From contig JAJTUQ010000005.1 of NCBI GenBank assembly GCA_021399445.1, positions 1,798,001-1,862,000 on the forward strand: a stretch of 64,000 nt of DNA. The letters are read 5' to 3'. The stretch comes from Xylogone sp. PMI_703 (lineage: Eukaryota; Ascomycota; Leotiomycetes). A program made the translations under genes and the position numbers. The notes beneath the pieces were generated by a model that was given only the letters and a program-made list of their open reading frames with translations, had not been told where the DNA came from and searched no databases. This document shows, piece after piece, positions 36,701 to 47,715 of the stretch (its first letter is position 1; each line of letters opens with the position of its first letter).

Positions 36701-37900
36701 ACTAATTGTAGTCTAGGACTAAATTGTCCTAAGCTGCAATGCACGTTTACACTTTCATGTAATGCCGATGTCCTTCTTGTACAGCACAAAGACCACCTAA
36801 TCCCCGAAGTGAAGATATCCAATATTCTTTCCCAGAATCGCAATACAATAGAATCTCCGGATTCACAGGAAAAGCCATGACCTCCGCCGACTTCCGATCC
36901 GGATATCGGCACCGAGATGCACAACTCAACAGCGAGATGTGATCGGATCTCAGAGGTCTAGCAAGACAAGATAGGCCATCTTGGAGTCTCAAGAAGACAT
37001 TGCACGGAGATATGGATTCAATCGGCGAAATATAGAGTCCTTGGCATCTATTCCGCAAATGCAGATGTATGCAGCCAGCGTATTTCCCGACTGTAAATTA
37101 CCTGCATACATACCCGTACATAGCTCACAGTATGTGAACCTGTTGTACCTCTTCGGCATGCAGCTCTCTTGCATTCTTCTTCGCTGCAAGGATATATACT
37201 TCACGACCGTGAGATACGATGGGGGCTGGATACATACTGCGGTAGATAGGGCCTAACACGGTGGTACCTCGAACCGAGGGCGTACAAGTAAAGTACCTCG
37301 TCTCGTATGTGGTATGTCCGACATGTATTCATATATTCATACATAAGTCCAGGTACAGGCCGGTTGCAGGAGAAGTATTGGAAGCGTACATGTACATACA
37401 GATATACATGGGTGCGACAAATAGGCAGATACACTTTTTCCTTCCCGCGCTGGTACATCCGGGGGGGTCTAATTAATCTCTCGATCCCAGTGCATCGAAA
37501 ACATGTTGCTCATCCCGCGGAAAATAATCAATCCCAGGTACAGTGCAGTTACATGCTCATGCAGAGCAAATGAAGCGTAGATTAAATGCCACACTTATAC
37601 GCACCCAACCACAGGCACACATGTGATATCCATGATATCCACAGCGCAACCAACCCAGACTCTATCACCTATCTCAGGTTCCGTCTCCAACCAACCCCAA
37701 CCTGCAGGAAGGGCAAGAGGGAAAGTTCCCGAGCCGCACCACCACTACGGGAAGAAAAGAATAAAGAGAATCAAAAAGAGAGAAAAGAAAACGTCCAGTC
37801 CCAGCGCCGCATTCACGCACGCCCTGACCTGATGTATGCCCAGAGAAGCAAACCAATTGCTCAAGCATTTTATCAGAACCATCATCAAAAGTGAGCCACA
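30728..37900. other. Gene-poor region downstream of the RAD51-paralogue gene
   Basis: About 7 kb with mixed composition and only short frames. A frame at 31197-31406 (plus; 69 codons) follows a plausible branch point and acceptor (GCTAATCATGACAGCAG), so it could be an exon of an unrecognised gene, but I found no partner exon. Other frames (34028-34426 plus, 33910-34203 minus, 34591-34863 plus) overlap on both strands and are not convincing. No transposase, reverse transcriptase or RNA gene was recognised; decayed mobile-element sequence is possible. Confidence 0.45.
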
Positions 37901-39898
37901 AGAGAGCGAGAGCGAGACTGAGAGAGAGAATGGATAGTGCCGTGCCAGCAAGGTACAGTACAGTATCCTCCCCAATTCAGTTACTGTACAAAGAAAGCAA
38001 CCAACTAACCACAACGGACAATCACCAATTACACGTCCAATCCCAAAAATGAAGGACAGAAAACTCACCAAACCAAGTTAAGCCCAAGCCAAGCTCTACC
38101 GTGTACATCAAAGACGTCAAACGGGGGGATCAGGGCGCATAAGCAGTAAAAGCCAACCCAATTCCCCAGAGACCGGGAAACCAGGCTCCGACCCCAGACT
38201 GTGGTGGTGGTCTAGAACACAAAGCCCTTATCTCTCTACGAAAAGAAATCAGGGAAGTGATGGAAACCAGGGGAAAGAACAACAACAACCATTGCAGGAC
38301 ATAGACCATGGGGAAAATTAGGCGCGAGAATTTCTTCCGGAGTACTGTACTTATTCTTTGCTCTTGATCTTGATCGCGTCGCTTGTCTCAGACACCCGTA
38401 AGGTCTGGAATCCAGGTCCCGTTCGATTGATTGACGGGGTTGATTGATGGGTTTGACGGATTACGTATGACGACAAGTACAGTACAGTATGATACAATCT
38501 GGTTAACATGTGAAAAGAAGCAAAAGAAACAGAGACAAAAACAGAAACACGGGATGAAACGACCGTTTACTTACGCATCTCGGGTCAACCAGCCCATGGG
38601 GAATGCATGAAATCGCATGTGAAGCCGGATAGCAACAATTGACAATTGATTGCGTGTCAATTGCTGGGTCAACTATGATGTATTGCATCTTGAGCCCCGA
38701 TAAGGAAAGAAGACGTTTGTTTGTTGTTTGTTGTTGTCTGTGTTGTTCTTTTCCCCGCACGGAAAAAACCAGAGGGAGACGTCATCTCGAGATGCCGTTG
38801 ATGTAATTCCTCGAAGAGAGGTACCTCCGTACCTTCCCTCTCACCTCTCTGATCTTCCCTCCGCACACACGTGAAATCATTCCACTCCCGACTCCCTCTC
38901 CCTTACGCTCTCTTTACACCCAGCCTTCCTCTGCGGTTCTGCTTCTTGGCGCTCTTCGTATATGGCACAAATCACATTTCACCTGTCCATCAAGGTGCAT
39001 GCACAGACTGTCAAGGTCTCTGAAGTGAAGTAAAGGATACAAAGTGGTCTTCATTGATTCTTAGCTAAGCTCTTTCTCATCCTGCACTACTCCTACTCCC
39101 CTCTGCCCCTAAGCCTCCTCACGCCCGGCTGAGTCTGCCTAGCTAGCCCATCACCAGTCCACTGTAGTATCCTCGAATGTTTGTATGTATTCCTAATAGT
39201 AGAGAAAAGCCCTCGAATTAATCCTCACTCCCGTGACCCCGTCCGTGTCCATCCCAGACCAACCATCCCATCACGTCCCGTGACCCTAAATCCCAAACCA
39301 AGTCTATAAAGTAGAAATAAAGAACCTTAAACCCTATTCGTTTCCTCAAGTCAAGAAAGGAGATCGGAACAAAGAATACCAAATGGAGCGGACTCGTTGG
39401 CAGAAAAAAAATAGATTGAGCAGAAAAAGCACAAATCATCAAAAAACTCTCACAAAATCAAAAGTCTATAAGCCTGCGTGCGCTGAGAAGTCTATATATA
39501 CATCGTGAGAAGGTGGCCGTGCAAAGGTGGTGCGTAAATGGTGCGCGTATTGGCGAACTGGATGGAGAAGGGTGTAGCCAGTGAGCGAGTCATCTCAAGT
39601 CATGACACGCATGCAAAAAAGCATGACTTCCCTCAAGATTATCGAGCGAGATGTGGCTGGTCCTCGCCCGATACCTCTTATTCGTCGATTTAAGGGGGAA
39701 ATGTGTTGTCGAGGGGTGGCGGTGACGCAGAAATAATTTTCTTGCGTTGTGAATTGTATCTCCCTTTGACGTCCAACCTCCGAAAATTACTGTAGTAGAA
39801 AATTCGTGAATCGTTCGTTATTCGCCCCAGGGACTGCTGCTGAAAGTCGAGTCCCGCGAGACCATCCTAGCTGAAAGACAGGCAGCATATGCTTCCCT
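37901..39898. other. Region 3' of cre1, with CT-rich block
   Basis: The right part should contain the cre1 3' untranslated region (minus strand). There are AGAGAGCGAGAG-type purine runs at about 37897-37930, two clusters of GTACAGTACAGTA (about 37951 and 38476), and a plus-strand pyrimidine-rich block at about 38831-38950 (CCTTCCCTCTCACCTCTCTG) that begins right after a TACCTCCGTA motif (38822-38831). No coding region was recognised. Confidence 0.45.
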
Positions 39899-41206
39899 TC
39901 ACAGTCTGTCCATGAGATCATTGCCTGCGATGCTCCCGGTGGTGCTGCTCTGACCACTGGAGTTGAACCCTGATTCGCCTGTCAACAGATCCTGCACCGC
40001 CACTTTGGGTACCTGAGGCACCGGAAGTTTCCGCTGCGTGCCATCCGTTCTCGACATAATGTCACTGATGGTAAGGCCGCTGCGAGGAGTCGGTGTGTGC
40101 TGAATGCTGTGGTACTGGCCATCGAGATTCTGGGGCTCCATGGGGGCGAGTGCGGGTGTGTGGCTCAAGGAGAGGTTACGAATGGTGGGCAGATCGTAGC
40201 CACCGCCGTATGGTCGGAGACGAGGCGAGTGAGCTGGAGTGGCCAGAGGAGTGTGGTCAGGAGTGGGTGAGAGCGAGTCATGCGAGAAGGTTGGTGAGGA
40301 TGGAGCGGTCGAGTTGGGAGAGTTGGGTCGAGAGCGCTTTGCATGACGGTGGTGGTGGAAAGAATCATCATCCTCATGCGAGTGCGAGCGCGACATCGAG
40401 TAGGCCGACAGCGAAGGTAGGTGGTTGCGGCTGCTATGGCTGCTGTGGCTGTAATATGGGTGGTGACGCGAGGCGCCGTGGTAGGAGGAATGAGTAGATG
40501 CTGTAGCTGGCAGGCTCTCTCGCTCGACCTGGGTGGCAGCGGTGGCTAGGAGGTTGATATCGAGGTTGGCACCGCTGGGGAAGGTGCTGGTGCTGCTGCC
40601 ACGGCTGTAGGGGTTGAGGTTGGAGTGTGGCAAGCCCGTGGCGTACGAGGAGAACGAGTGTGGTGGAGAGACGTTGGGAGAGCCCACGGTCGAGACAGGA
40701 GCAGAGCGTGAGATACTCTTGCTCGGCGGTGGCATCATCTGGGCCATAGCACCCTGCTGCTCCTGAACTGCTTGGGCAACGGCCTGTTGAGCCTTGTTGC
40801 TTCTTCTCGAGTTGGGGTTGTTGTGGATGCGCGAGTGTCGAGTCAGTTCATCAGAGCGAGAGAAGCGCTTCGAGCAGCCAGGGAACTGGCAGGCGTGAGG
40901 CTTCTCGCCCGTGTGAGTGCGGATGTGACGAGTCTGATGCTCGAGTCGGTGGAAAGCCTTGTCGCAGAGCGGGCACTTGTAGGGACGAGGAAGATCCTGA
41001 CGGTCCTCACCGGCGTGCTGAGCACCCATCATACTGGGTGGCATCATACTTACGGCTGCCATTTCGGTATCTTGTGGTTCTTGCTGTTGCTGTTGTTGCT
41101 GGGAGAGTAAGGCGAGCTTCTGGCGGGCAGCCTCCTGATCCCTCTCGACGGTAGACTGCGGATTCAGCAGACTGGAGAAATCCACTGCTGAAGAGGCGCG
41201 TTGCAT
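39899..41206 (-). CDS. cre1: CreA/CRE1 carbon catabolite repressor
   Basis: This C2H2 repressor binds SYGGRG sites and shuts off genes for alternative carbon sources (cellulases, xylanases, alcohol and proline use) when glucose is present. It is a single exon of 435 residues starting [10 protein letters not shown], the conserved CreA start. A polyglutamine run of seven is at 36-42. Two fingers follow: C78-C81-H94-H98 and C106-C111-H124-H128 ([19 protein letters not shown] and [16 protein letters not shown]), joined by the TGEKP linker and matching Mig1/CreA helices. Downstream are the [17 protein letters not shown] segment and the conserved C-terminal repression region ([12 protein letters not shown] through KVAVQDLL). 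No frameshift or missing key residue was seen. Regulation is usually by autorepression, phosphorylation and nuclear export. Flanks are gene-free for several kilobases on both sides. Confidence 0.97.
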   Translation of the reverse strand: MQRASSAVDFSSLLNPQSTVERDQEAARQKLALLSQQQQQQQEPQDTEMAAVSMMPPSMMGAQHAGEDRQDLPRPYKCPLCDKAFHRLEHQTRHIRTHTGEKPHACQFPGCSKRFSRSDELTRHSRIHNNPNSRRSNKAQQAVAQAVQEQQGAMAQMMPPPSKSISRSAPVSTVGSPNVSPPHSFSSYATGLPHSNLNPYSRGSSTSTFPSGANLDINLLATAATQVERESLPATASTHSSYHGASRHHPYYSHSSHSSRNHLPSLSAYSMSRSHSHEDDDSFHHHRHAKRSRPNSPNSTAPSSPTFSHDSLSPTPDHTPLATPAHSPRLRPYGGGYDLPTIRNLSLSHTPALAPMEPQNLDGQYHSIQHTPTPRSGLTISDIMSRTDGTQRKLPVPQVPKVAVQDLLTGESGFNSSGQSSTTGSIAGNDLMDRL

Positions 41207-42060
41207 GTGAACGTCGCTGCGAATCTTCTGTTCGCAGCGAGGAAGGTAAGTGGTGGTGAAGGTGAGGTTGAGGGCAAAGGGCGGCGACGATGATAAGCCC
41301 AGTGTCCTAACTAATTTTTTTTTCTCTCAAGAAATAATTTTCCCTCTCAAACTTCTTCGTCTTTCTCTGTGGTTTTACTATTTCTGTATTCCTTTTCTCT
41401 GATCTAGGATCACAAGTGTCCTTGAAAGTAGTACGTCTGTATCGACGGTGACGAGGGCACTGGAATCGGGTTCGCTAAAAGCGTATAAGAAGCGTTATGC
41501 GAGGTGATAGCGAGGGCGAGATGAAGACGAAGAGGCAGTGATGGCGAAGATGTCTTCAAGCTCAAGGCGAGTGATGCTCGTAGCAAAGGTGAGAGGTGAG
41601 CGAGATAGGTAGGTATGGTGAAGTTGTGGTGGAAGAAAGTTGGGAAGTTGGGGAGCAAAAAGTTTACGAGGGCGCGAGGGTGGTGTGGGTTGGGGTAGGG
41701 AGGAATATAACAGATCTGGGCGGGCGCAAACGATGACGGGGCAGGACGGAGCTGGGCCAGATGTGCCGGGACGGGGTGGGTTGAGCGTGGTGGCTTGTCT
41801 TATACGGGAAAGAGGAAGGAAGGGGGGGGTTCAGTCAGTGGAGGGGAGCCCGAGCCAGGGGCGCTCGAAGGGGGAAACGCGAAAAAAGGAAGGGCAAGGG
41901 GGTGGATTGTGGGTTGTGGAGGGGGGTGAAGGGGGAGAAGAGGGAGAAGGGGGGGGGAGGGTGTGCATGAGGAGACGGGGCCCGGTGTGTCGCTGGGAAA
42001 AGCGCGCGGTTGAAAGGCTGCACCCAAACTCCATGCTGTAATCACAACTCTTTTTCCCTG
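41207..42060 (-). promoter_or_regulatory. cre1 5' leader and promoter with polypurine/polypyrimidine tract
   Basis: Immediately upstream of the cre1 ATG the minus strand is pyrimidine-rich. From about 41804 to 41970 it becomes an extreme purine tract on plus (GGGGGGTGAAGGGGGAGAAG and similar), that is CT-rich on the coding strand, 600-760 bases before the start codon. A GTGGGG word (SYGGRG-type) occurs slightly further upstream at about 42109-42114, which fits autoregulation but is a low-information match. An 82-codon minus frame at 41658-41410 starts with TTG and has no internal ATG, so it is not a credible upstream ORF. Confidence 0.5.
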
Positions 42061-44321
42061 GTGCGGGCCCTGCGACCCAAGTCTGGCCGGCGCTGTGGGT
42101 GCTTGGGTGGGGAGTGAGGCAATGCCTAGGGGGCCCCCGTGGGCGGTTGAGCCCAGCGCTGGACGATGGCGCGGTTGGTGGTGCGCAACTCGCTCCAGCG
42201 CAACACCGTTCACGGCGCCATCCAGTGATCCTGTGCTTCTTGCTCTTTTCTCTGCCTGTTTACATATTACATACTTGTCCCGGGCGTTGTAGTTGGAGTT
42301 GTGTGGTTGTGCCTGTGTCATGGCGAATTGTATGGTGGTTGTGTTGACGTTGGCGTGGAGAGAGAGCGGAGAGCCATAGAGAGGAGAGAGAGGAGAGAGC
42401 TGCTCCGGTCCCAGGTACTGTGCCTGTATGTACCTTTCGACCTCGACGGCCCGAGGTAAGGAACAAAGTACATTATTATCTCGGCCGGATCATTCTGTCG
42501 TAATATTGCTTGTGATCGTTGACTGCTTCTCACGGCATATGGTTATAGCTAATGGTTATGGTTACTACCCGGTTCCTGGACCGTACAATCTTCCCATCTT
42601 CTTCTCATCGATTGTTGTCAAGCACATGCTTCAGATTCAGCGGCGATAGCAGGAGAGAAAAAAAATTTCCCCAAGGCCGCCCCGCCAACGCGGAGCCCAC
42701 CACGACTCCGCCAGCATCCCATCGACCTCTTACTGTGACCCTCCCGACTCAGAGGCAGGCCGTTTGGGCAGTGTGCCCGAGCCTGGAGAAACTGCCAGAA
42801 AGAGAGAGCGAGGACGTACTCAAAAGGAATGTCTGTCCTGTCCTGGAAGACGGTACAGGGCGGATGTATCGCGATGGCGAACGAGGCTTGCGTGCGAGGG
42901 AATGTGCTCGTCCTCCCGCGGGTGCAACACCATGTCGTAAGAGGTCGAGGTCCCTTCGAGTTGTACGGTACGGGCGCCTTCCTCCGTACTGCGGTCACTT
43001 CACCACAGTCCACGCACCAGCTGTCTTAGGTCATCACGTCGTCAAAGATCACAAGAAGGAAGATGAATGGAGTCTGCATCCCAAGAGCCCTATCTGCCTG
43101 GGCGCCTGATGCGCGCAACACCGCCCGCTGGAAGATGCCGCTGCACTCATGTGAAATTAAAACACTATTATGGGTAGCGGGGGACTGGAGCAGAACGGTG
43201 AAATACTCGGTCCTGCCCGGTGGTATCATGTTTGAGGATCTCTGCTACTCCATGCGACTCTGCGACTCTCTAATCTCTCTTCTCTTCGCCTTCGTCCTCG
43301 CCTCGTTACTGTCTCTGGCTTCTCCTTTCTTTCTCCACGCCCGGCGCAACCACAGATACCCGAGCCTGGGACCACGGGCCCGGAACACCGCAGGGTCTCG
43401 ACCTCTTTGCCATGAAGCCCTCCGCAATGTCTTGGGACTTGTACAGGACAGGACCGCAGCGGTGCGCTGATTGCCACATGTGGAGGCGGCTGAGCCAAAG
43501 GATCTAATTTCTAGCACCATACAGGCACAGGAGTCGTGCTAATGGAGACGCTGGAGGTAAGCAGTAGACAGGGAGCCTGATAAGGACAGCGCGACGCAGA
43601 CGACGATTCCTGGGGAAAGCCGGAGAAGACAACGCCATTGGTGGATTCATTGCAAGCTTCAGAGTGCCGTATCAGAAGGCGATAGGTTCGAGAGATACGG
43701 CATTCCAGTATTGGACGGGCTCTAGATGGCCAGAAGCAGAGGGCGCAACGAGAGAAGTTGACCGGGCCCCGTCCCCCATGGGGGCGCCTGTCGCTTGCTT
43801 GCAAACGGTCTGATAATTGCTTTTTGGATGGACCGTGGACGCGGCATTGCGCTTGGTTTGGGGGGAAAGAGCGGGAGGTCTGGATGTCGGTGGTCGTGTC
43901 CGAGATGTTTGGTTTGGAGAGACCGTCATATCTCACCAACAGGCCTATGCGCAACAATGATGCGCTTCAAGACCCAACACGATTGGGTGCAGATTGGGAC
44001 CAGACAGGATTAGAGAAGCACCGGGCCCAGTCAAACCCGCCGAATCGACCACGACGACTCAAGCCAGAGGCACAAGTGTGAGATCTAGAGCATTGCAGAG
44101 ACGTTATGTCAAAGGCTTGTCGTTGCCAAGCGTCTCGATACGGTATTCTCAATTTTACTGTACTGTATATTGACTGCCTGCCTGTACGGAGCAGATTATG
44201 TGGTAGCCTCGAGCGTTCTTTTATCGCAGCCTCACTCCACGGGTGAGCTTGGTGCGAGGTCATGTATCGCGCATGTGAAAATTGGGTGCGAAGGTACATG
44301 CGATAGACGCACGGTACAAAG

Positions 44322-44332
44322 GTACGGAGTAC
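44322..44332. repeat. GTACGGAGTAC motif copy
   Basis: An 11-base near-palindrome. The same core TACGGAGTA (or its complement TACTCCGTA) recurs at 46727, 47705, 51897, 56749, 57433 and 57893, always outside the genes I annotate. It could be a protein-binding site or debris of a dispersed short repeat. Confidence 0.55.
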
Positions 44333-47300
44333 GAGAACGAGGCTCGCGAGGATAGGGCTGTAGCCAACAACCTTTCGGCCCCAATTCTCCCGTCGCCTAG
44401 GTGCTGATCGACCGCCAGCCGCCGCGCGACAAAAGCAAAGTCCCGCCGGTTCACCCTCTCCCGTAGATGGCTAAGATGGGGAAATCTACTCCAGAGTACG
44501 GCACTAGGTGTCGATCCCGATCTTGCAAGGCAGCGAAAATCAGATGTGGGCATGATGCATCTTCGCTCGTTTGCTTTTACTTTTGCTTTCACTTTCCTCA
44601 ATACAGGCCCCCTTTGACTCACTTGGATCTTAAGACACCACGGCTACTGTTGATTCGTGCCAACTCGTCTCGTGCACTGGCTCTGCCACACTTTCATCCT
44701 CCTGAGCTGGGCATGGGAGCACGCGATGAGATGGTCAGGCGTGGGGGAGCAGCACAGTAAGCCGTCGAATTGCGCAGAAGCAAAGAGGGCACATATTCGA
44801 CCCCGGGGTTGCGCAGGCAGATAGCTGCAGATACAAAACGTGGGGAATAACGTACAGATAACTGCCATGGGGGGAGAATTTAATTAATTAGGAAAGGAAA
44901 TAACTAATCGGGCAACTACAAACACCATGAGTTTTATCGCCAGCCTTCAGCCTCTGCTTGCCGTTAGGCTGAGATAGGAAGGACAGGAAGCGATGGACAA
45001 TAGGGTTTGTCTTTGCGGGAACCAAGGTCAGCAAAAGGACTACACCCGTAAGGAAGCAAACTTTTATTGTGTTGGTATTATTATCCTCCTCAACCTACCA
45101 AAGTACACTTCTTGTCCCACGTGTGCAATAAGAGGTACTAATACACCAGGCAGAAAAAGTAATAATGCAAACACGTAAGCTTAAGGAATCACGACCAGGC
45201 AAGCAAGCAAAGAGATGAAAAGGGGGGAGAAAAGAAATTTAAAAATAAACCATAATCCTGCCGAAAAAGATGTCACCAACCAACAGGATGAGATGGAAAG
45301 ACAGGATTTCGAGTAGCAACCCTCTCGGCGGGTTACTGGGCTGAATGAAAAGAATTTTATAAATAAAGCTGGCCAGTGAGGAGTAGCGAAGAACGAGGAC
45401 CAAAGGAGACGAAATGCGACTGTCAGAGAGCTGTGAGAGAAGGCGCGCGCTAATCAGAGCAGAGAGCCGAGAATTGCGTGTGCTGGAGAAGAGGTGAGCA
45501 ACAATGTGGCAACGCAGAGCTGGGGCAAGCGCGCAAGGATCAGGTTGCTTTGCTTGCTTCATCTGCTTTGTGCTTGCTCCTCCACCTCTTGCCCTTCTTC
45601 TGTTGGCAGTGCGGTGCTGTGTTGTACGTCTTGCTTCTCTGGCGTGGCTTGTGCTGCTTCAGCGTGATGCGTATGCGTATGCTTAGGTGGATGTGTATGT
45701 GTTGTGTTGTGCTTGTACGTCCTTTTGTGGCTTCGTCCAGGGTAATTTGCTGGATTCCAAGGATTCCTCGGGCGGAAGCTCGGAAGCATTCTCGTTGTTG
45801 GGAATTAAGGAAAATTTTGTAGACCTGGTTGTTGTGGTGGTTAATGCTGCTGGGCTTACGGTGCAGTACCGCTGCTGCTACCGCTATGGCAGCTCAACAC
45901 GTAGGGCAATCCATGGAGGGTTTGACCACTATCATACGTTACCCCGGACTAGAACCTACCCCGACTACAACCCCCCTTACAGCATTTTGTTGACAGGCAA
46001 TCAGACCCTTTCCCAGAACTCCATGCAATCTGGGATGAGACACGGGGTTTGAGCAAAAGCTGCAGTAGGCTTTTGGTCCTTGCCCTGGGAGTTTGAGCAG
46101 TGTCGGATCCGCAGCCCTCAACTAGGGCTTGGTTGGACGGTGTTTGAGCAGAACCCTCCACAGCTCCCAGGGCTGATGTGCTGGTAGATCCGTGCAAGAC
46201 ACGTACGGTAAGACACGTGCATGACTTTCATTCTCTTTCCTGCCAATCCAACCTCCAACCCAGCCTCTAGACGCACGCAATCACGAGAGTGGACAGGAAG
46301 AGAGATTACCGTGTAGATTTCCATTATCTAACAAAAGCGCACATCAAACCAAACCTCCTTTTCCCCGAGCTACACCCGATCTACCTCCTGGTCGCTCTTC
46401 TCCATTATTACTGTGCAGTACCGTATCAAAACCACCATTGTAGATCTATCCCCATAACCCCATCCCATCAAAGACAAAATTCATCAATGTGCAATGGCAC
46501 CTGGCTCGCCTGGGGCATGTGTACCCTCGTATCTACGCTGATCCCAAGATCCAGAATCAGCAGATCCTTTCTTTGCAAACCCCCAAGTGCGATCTTCTTC
46601 AATCCATCAATGCGACCTGCAATAAACTGAGGTTGCAATCAAATTAACCCATTCTCGGTATCCCGATACGCTCCTCCATGTACTCTTTTCGCCACCACAA
46701 AAGATACGGCAATTCAACGCCAACAATACGGAGTAAACAGCCAAAACCCCAAATTCCCCAGACTCTCCGCGAAAGTGATCGACCATGGCTTGCGAAACAG
46801 TACGGAAGTACAAGAGGGAGCTCATGCAGAGGCCGCCCAAAAAGGTGAAACAAGCCTTTATGGATGTCTCTGCGGGTTGATTATATCGCAATGCCAGTAT
46901 TCTGACAAACTTTGAACTTGAACCAATCGAGATAATCTATGCACTATCACCGCAGAGCTCGCACAAAACTACAAATGCAGAAGAGCGCAATGCAAAAAGC
47001 ATGTCAGTTGTACTGTGGGTAGTCTAGTCCTCCGTTTTTCTCAAATTGAAGACCAGGTCACAATGGGTCGATTATGATGCGCCATCCTTCGGTATCTCGC
47101 GAGATTCTGGCGTTTCCTGTTTGCATCGCCCCCCACTGCCGGAGCTATCTGTTGGGACTGTTCCTTGCTTTTGGACAGTGATCTAGACCTCGTGCCCCCT
47201 TGTAACTTTTGATAACCCCGTCTCTCTGTCCCTCTCTTTTTTCTTCCCAGCTGGGTAAAATCAACAGAGCAGGCAGGCAAGCAAACAAACCTTCAATTAC

Positions 47301-47704
47301 CAAAATTCGCTAGTAAATCCTATTTGAAAAAGCAACAATAATCTAAAAAGTAAAATAATTATAGCGAGTAAGTAATAGATTCTACTGTAATCAGTCAACT
47401 AGCGCGTAACGATCGGAATAGAACCCCCCTCAACCATCGACTTCAACCCCCAGGAGTCACTTCTTCAACACCCCCTCCCCCTTTACCTCCTCCAACCGAC
47501 CAAATCCAGTATATCTATCCGATTCACTCCAAAAAGCAGAAGATTCAAAACCCGCAGCTGCCTGGATGAAAAATAATCCTAGTTAATTAAGCAGACATAC
47601 ACACAAGGGCTTATTGAAAACGTACCATTTTCCATGTGATAGCTATTACATTACAGTACGATGCGTACGGTAGATGCGTTGTTTCTCTATCCTGTCCTCT
47701 CCTT

Positions 47705-47715
47705 GTACGGAGTAC
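47705..47715. repeat. GTACGGAGTAC motif copy
   Basis: An exact second copy of the 11-base word seen at 44322. It is followed after 5 bases by CGTACGGAACGG, a related GTACGG word, so this spot is a small cluster of the motif. Confidence 0.55.

Noticed and set aside
41410..41658. 82-codon upstream ORF in the cre1 leader
   Set aside because: It begins with TTG and contains no ATG, so it is not a credible uORF.
42552..43109. 185-codon plus-strand frame
   Set aside because: Overlapped by a 131-codon minus frame, rich in Arg/Pro/Ser, no recognisable domain or splice context.
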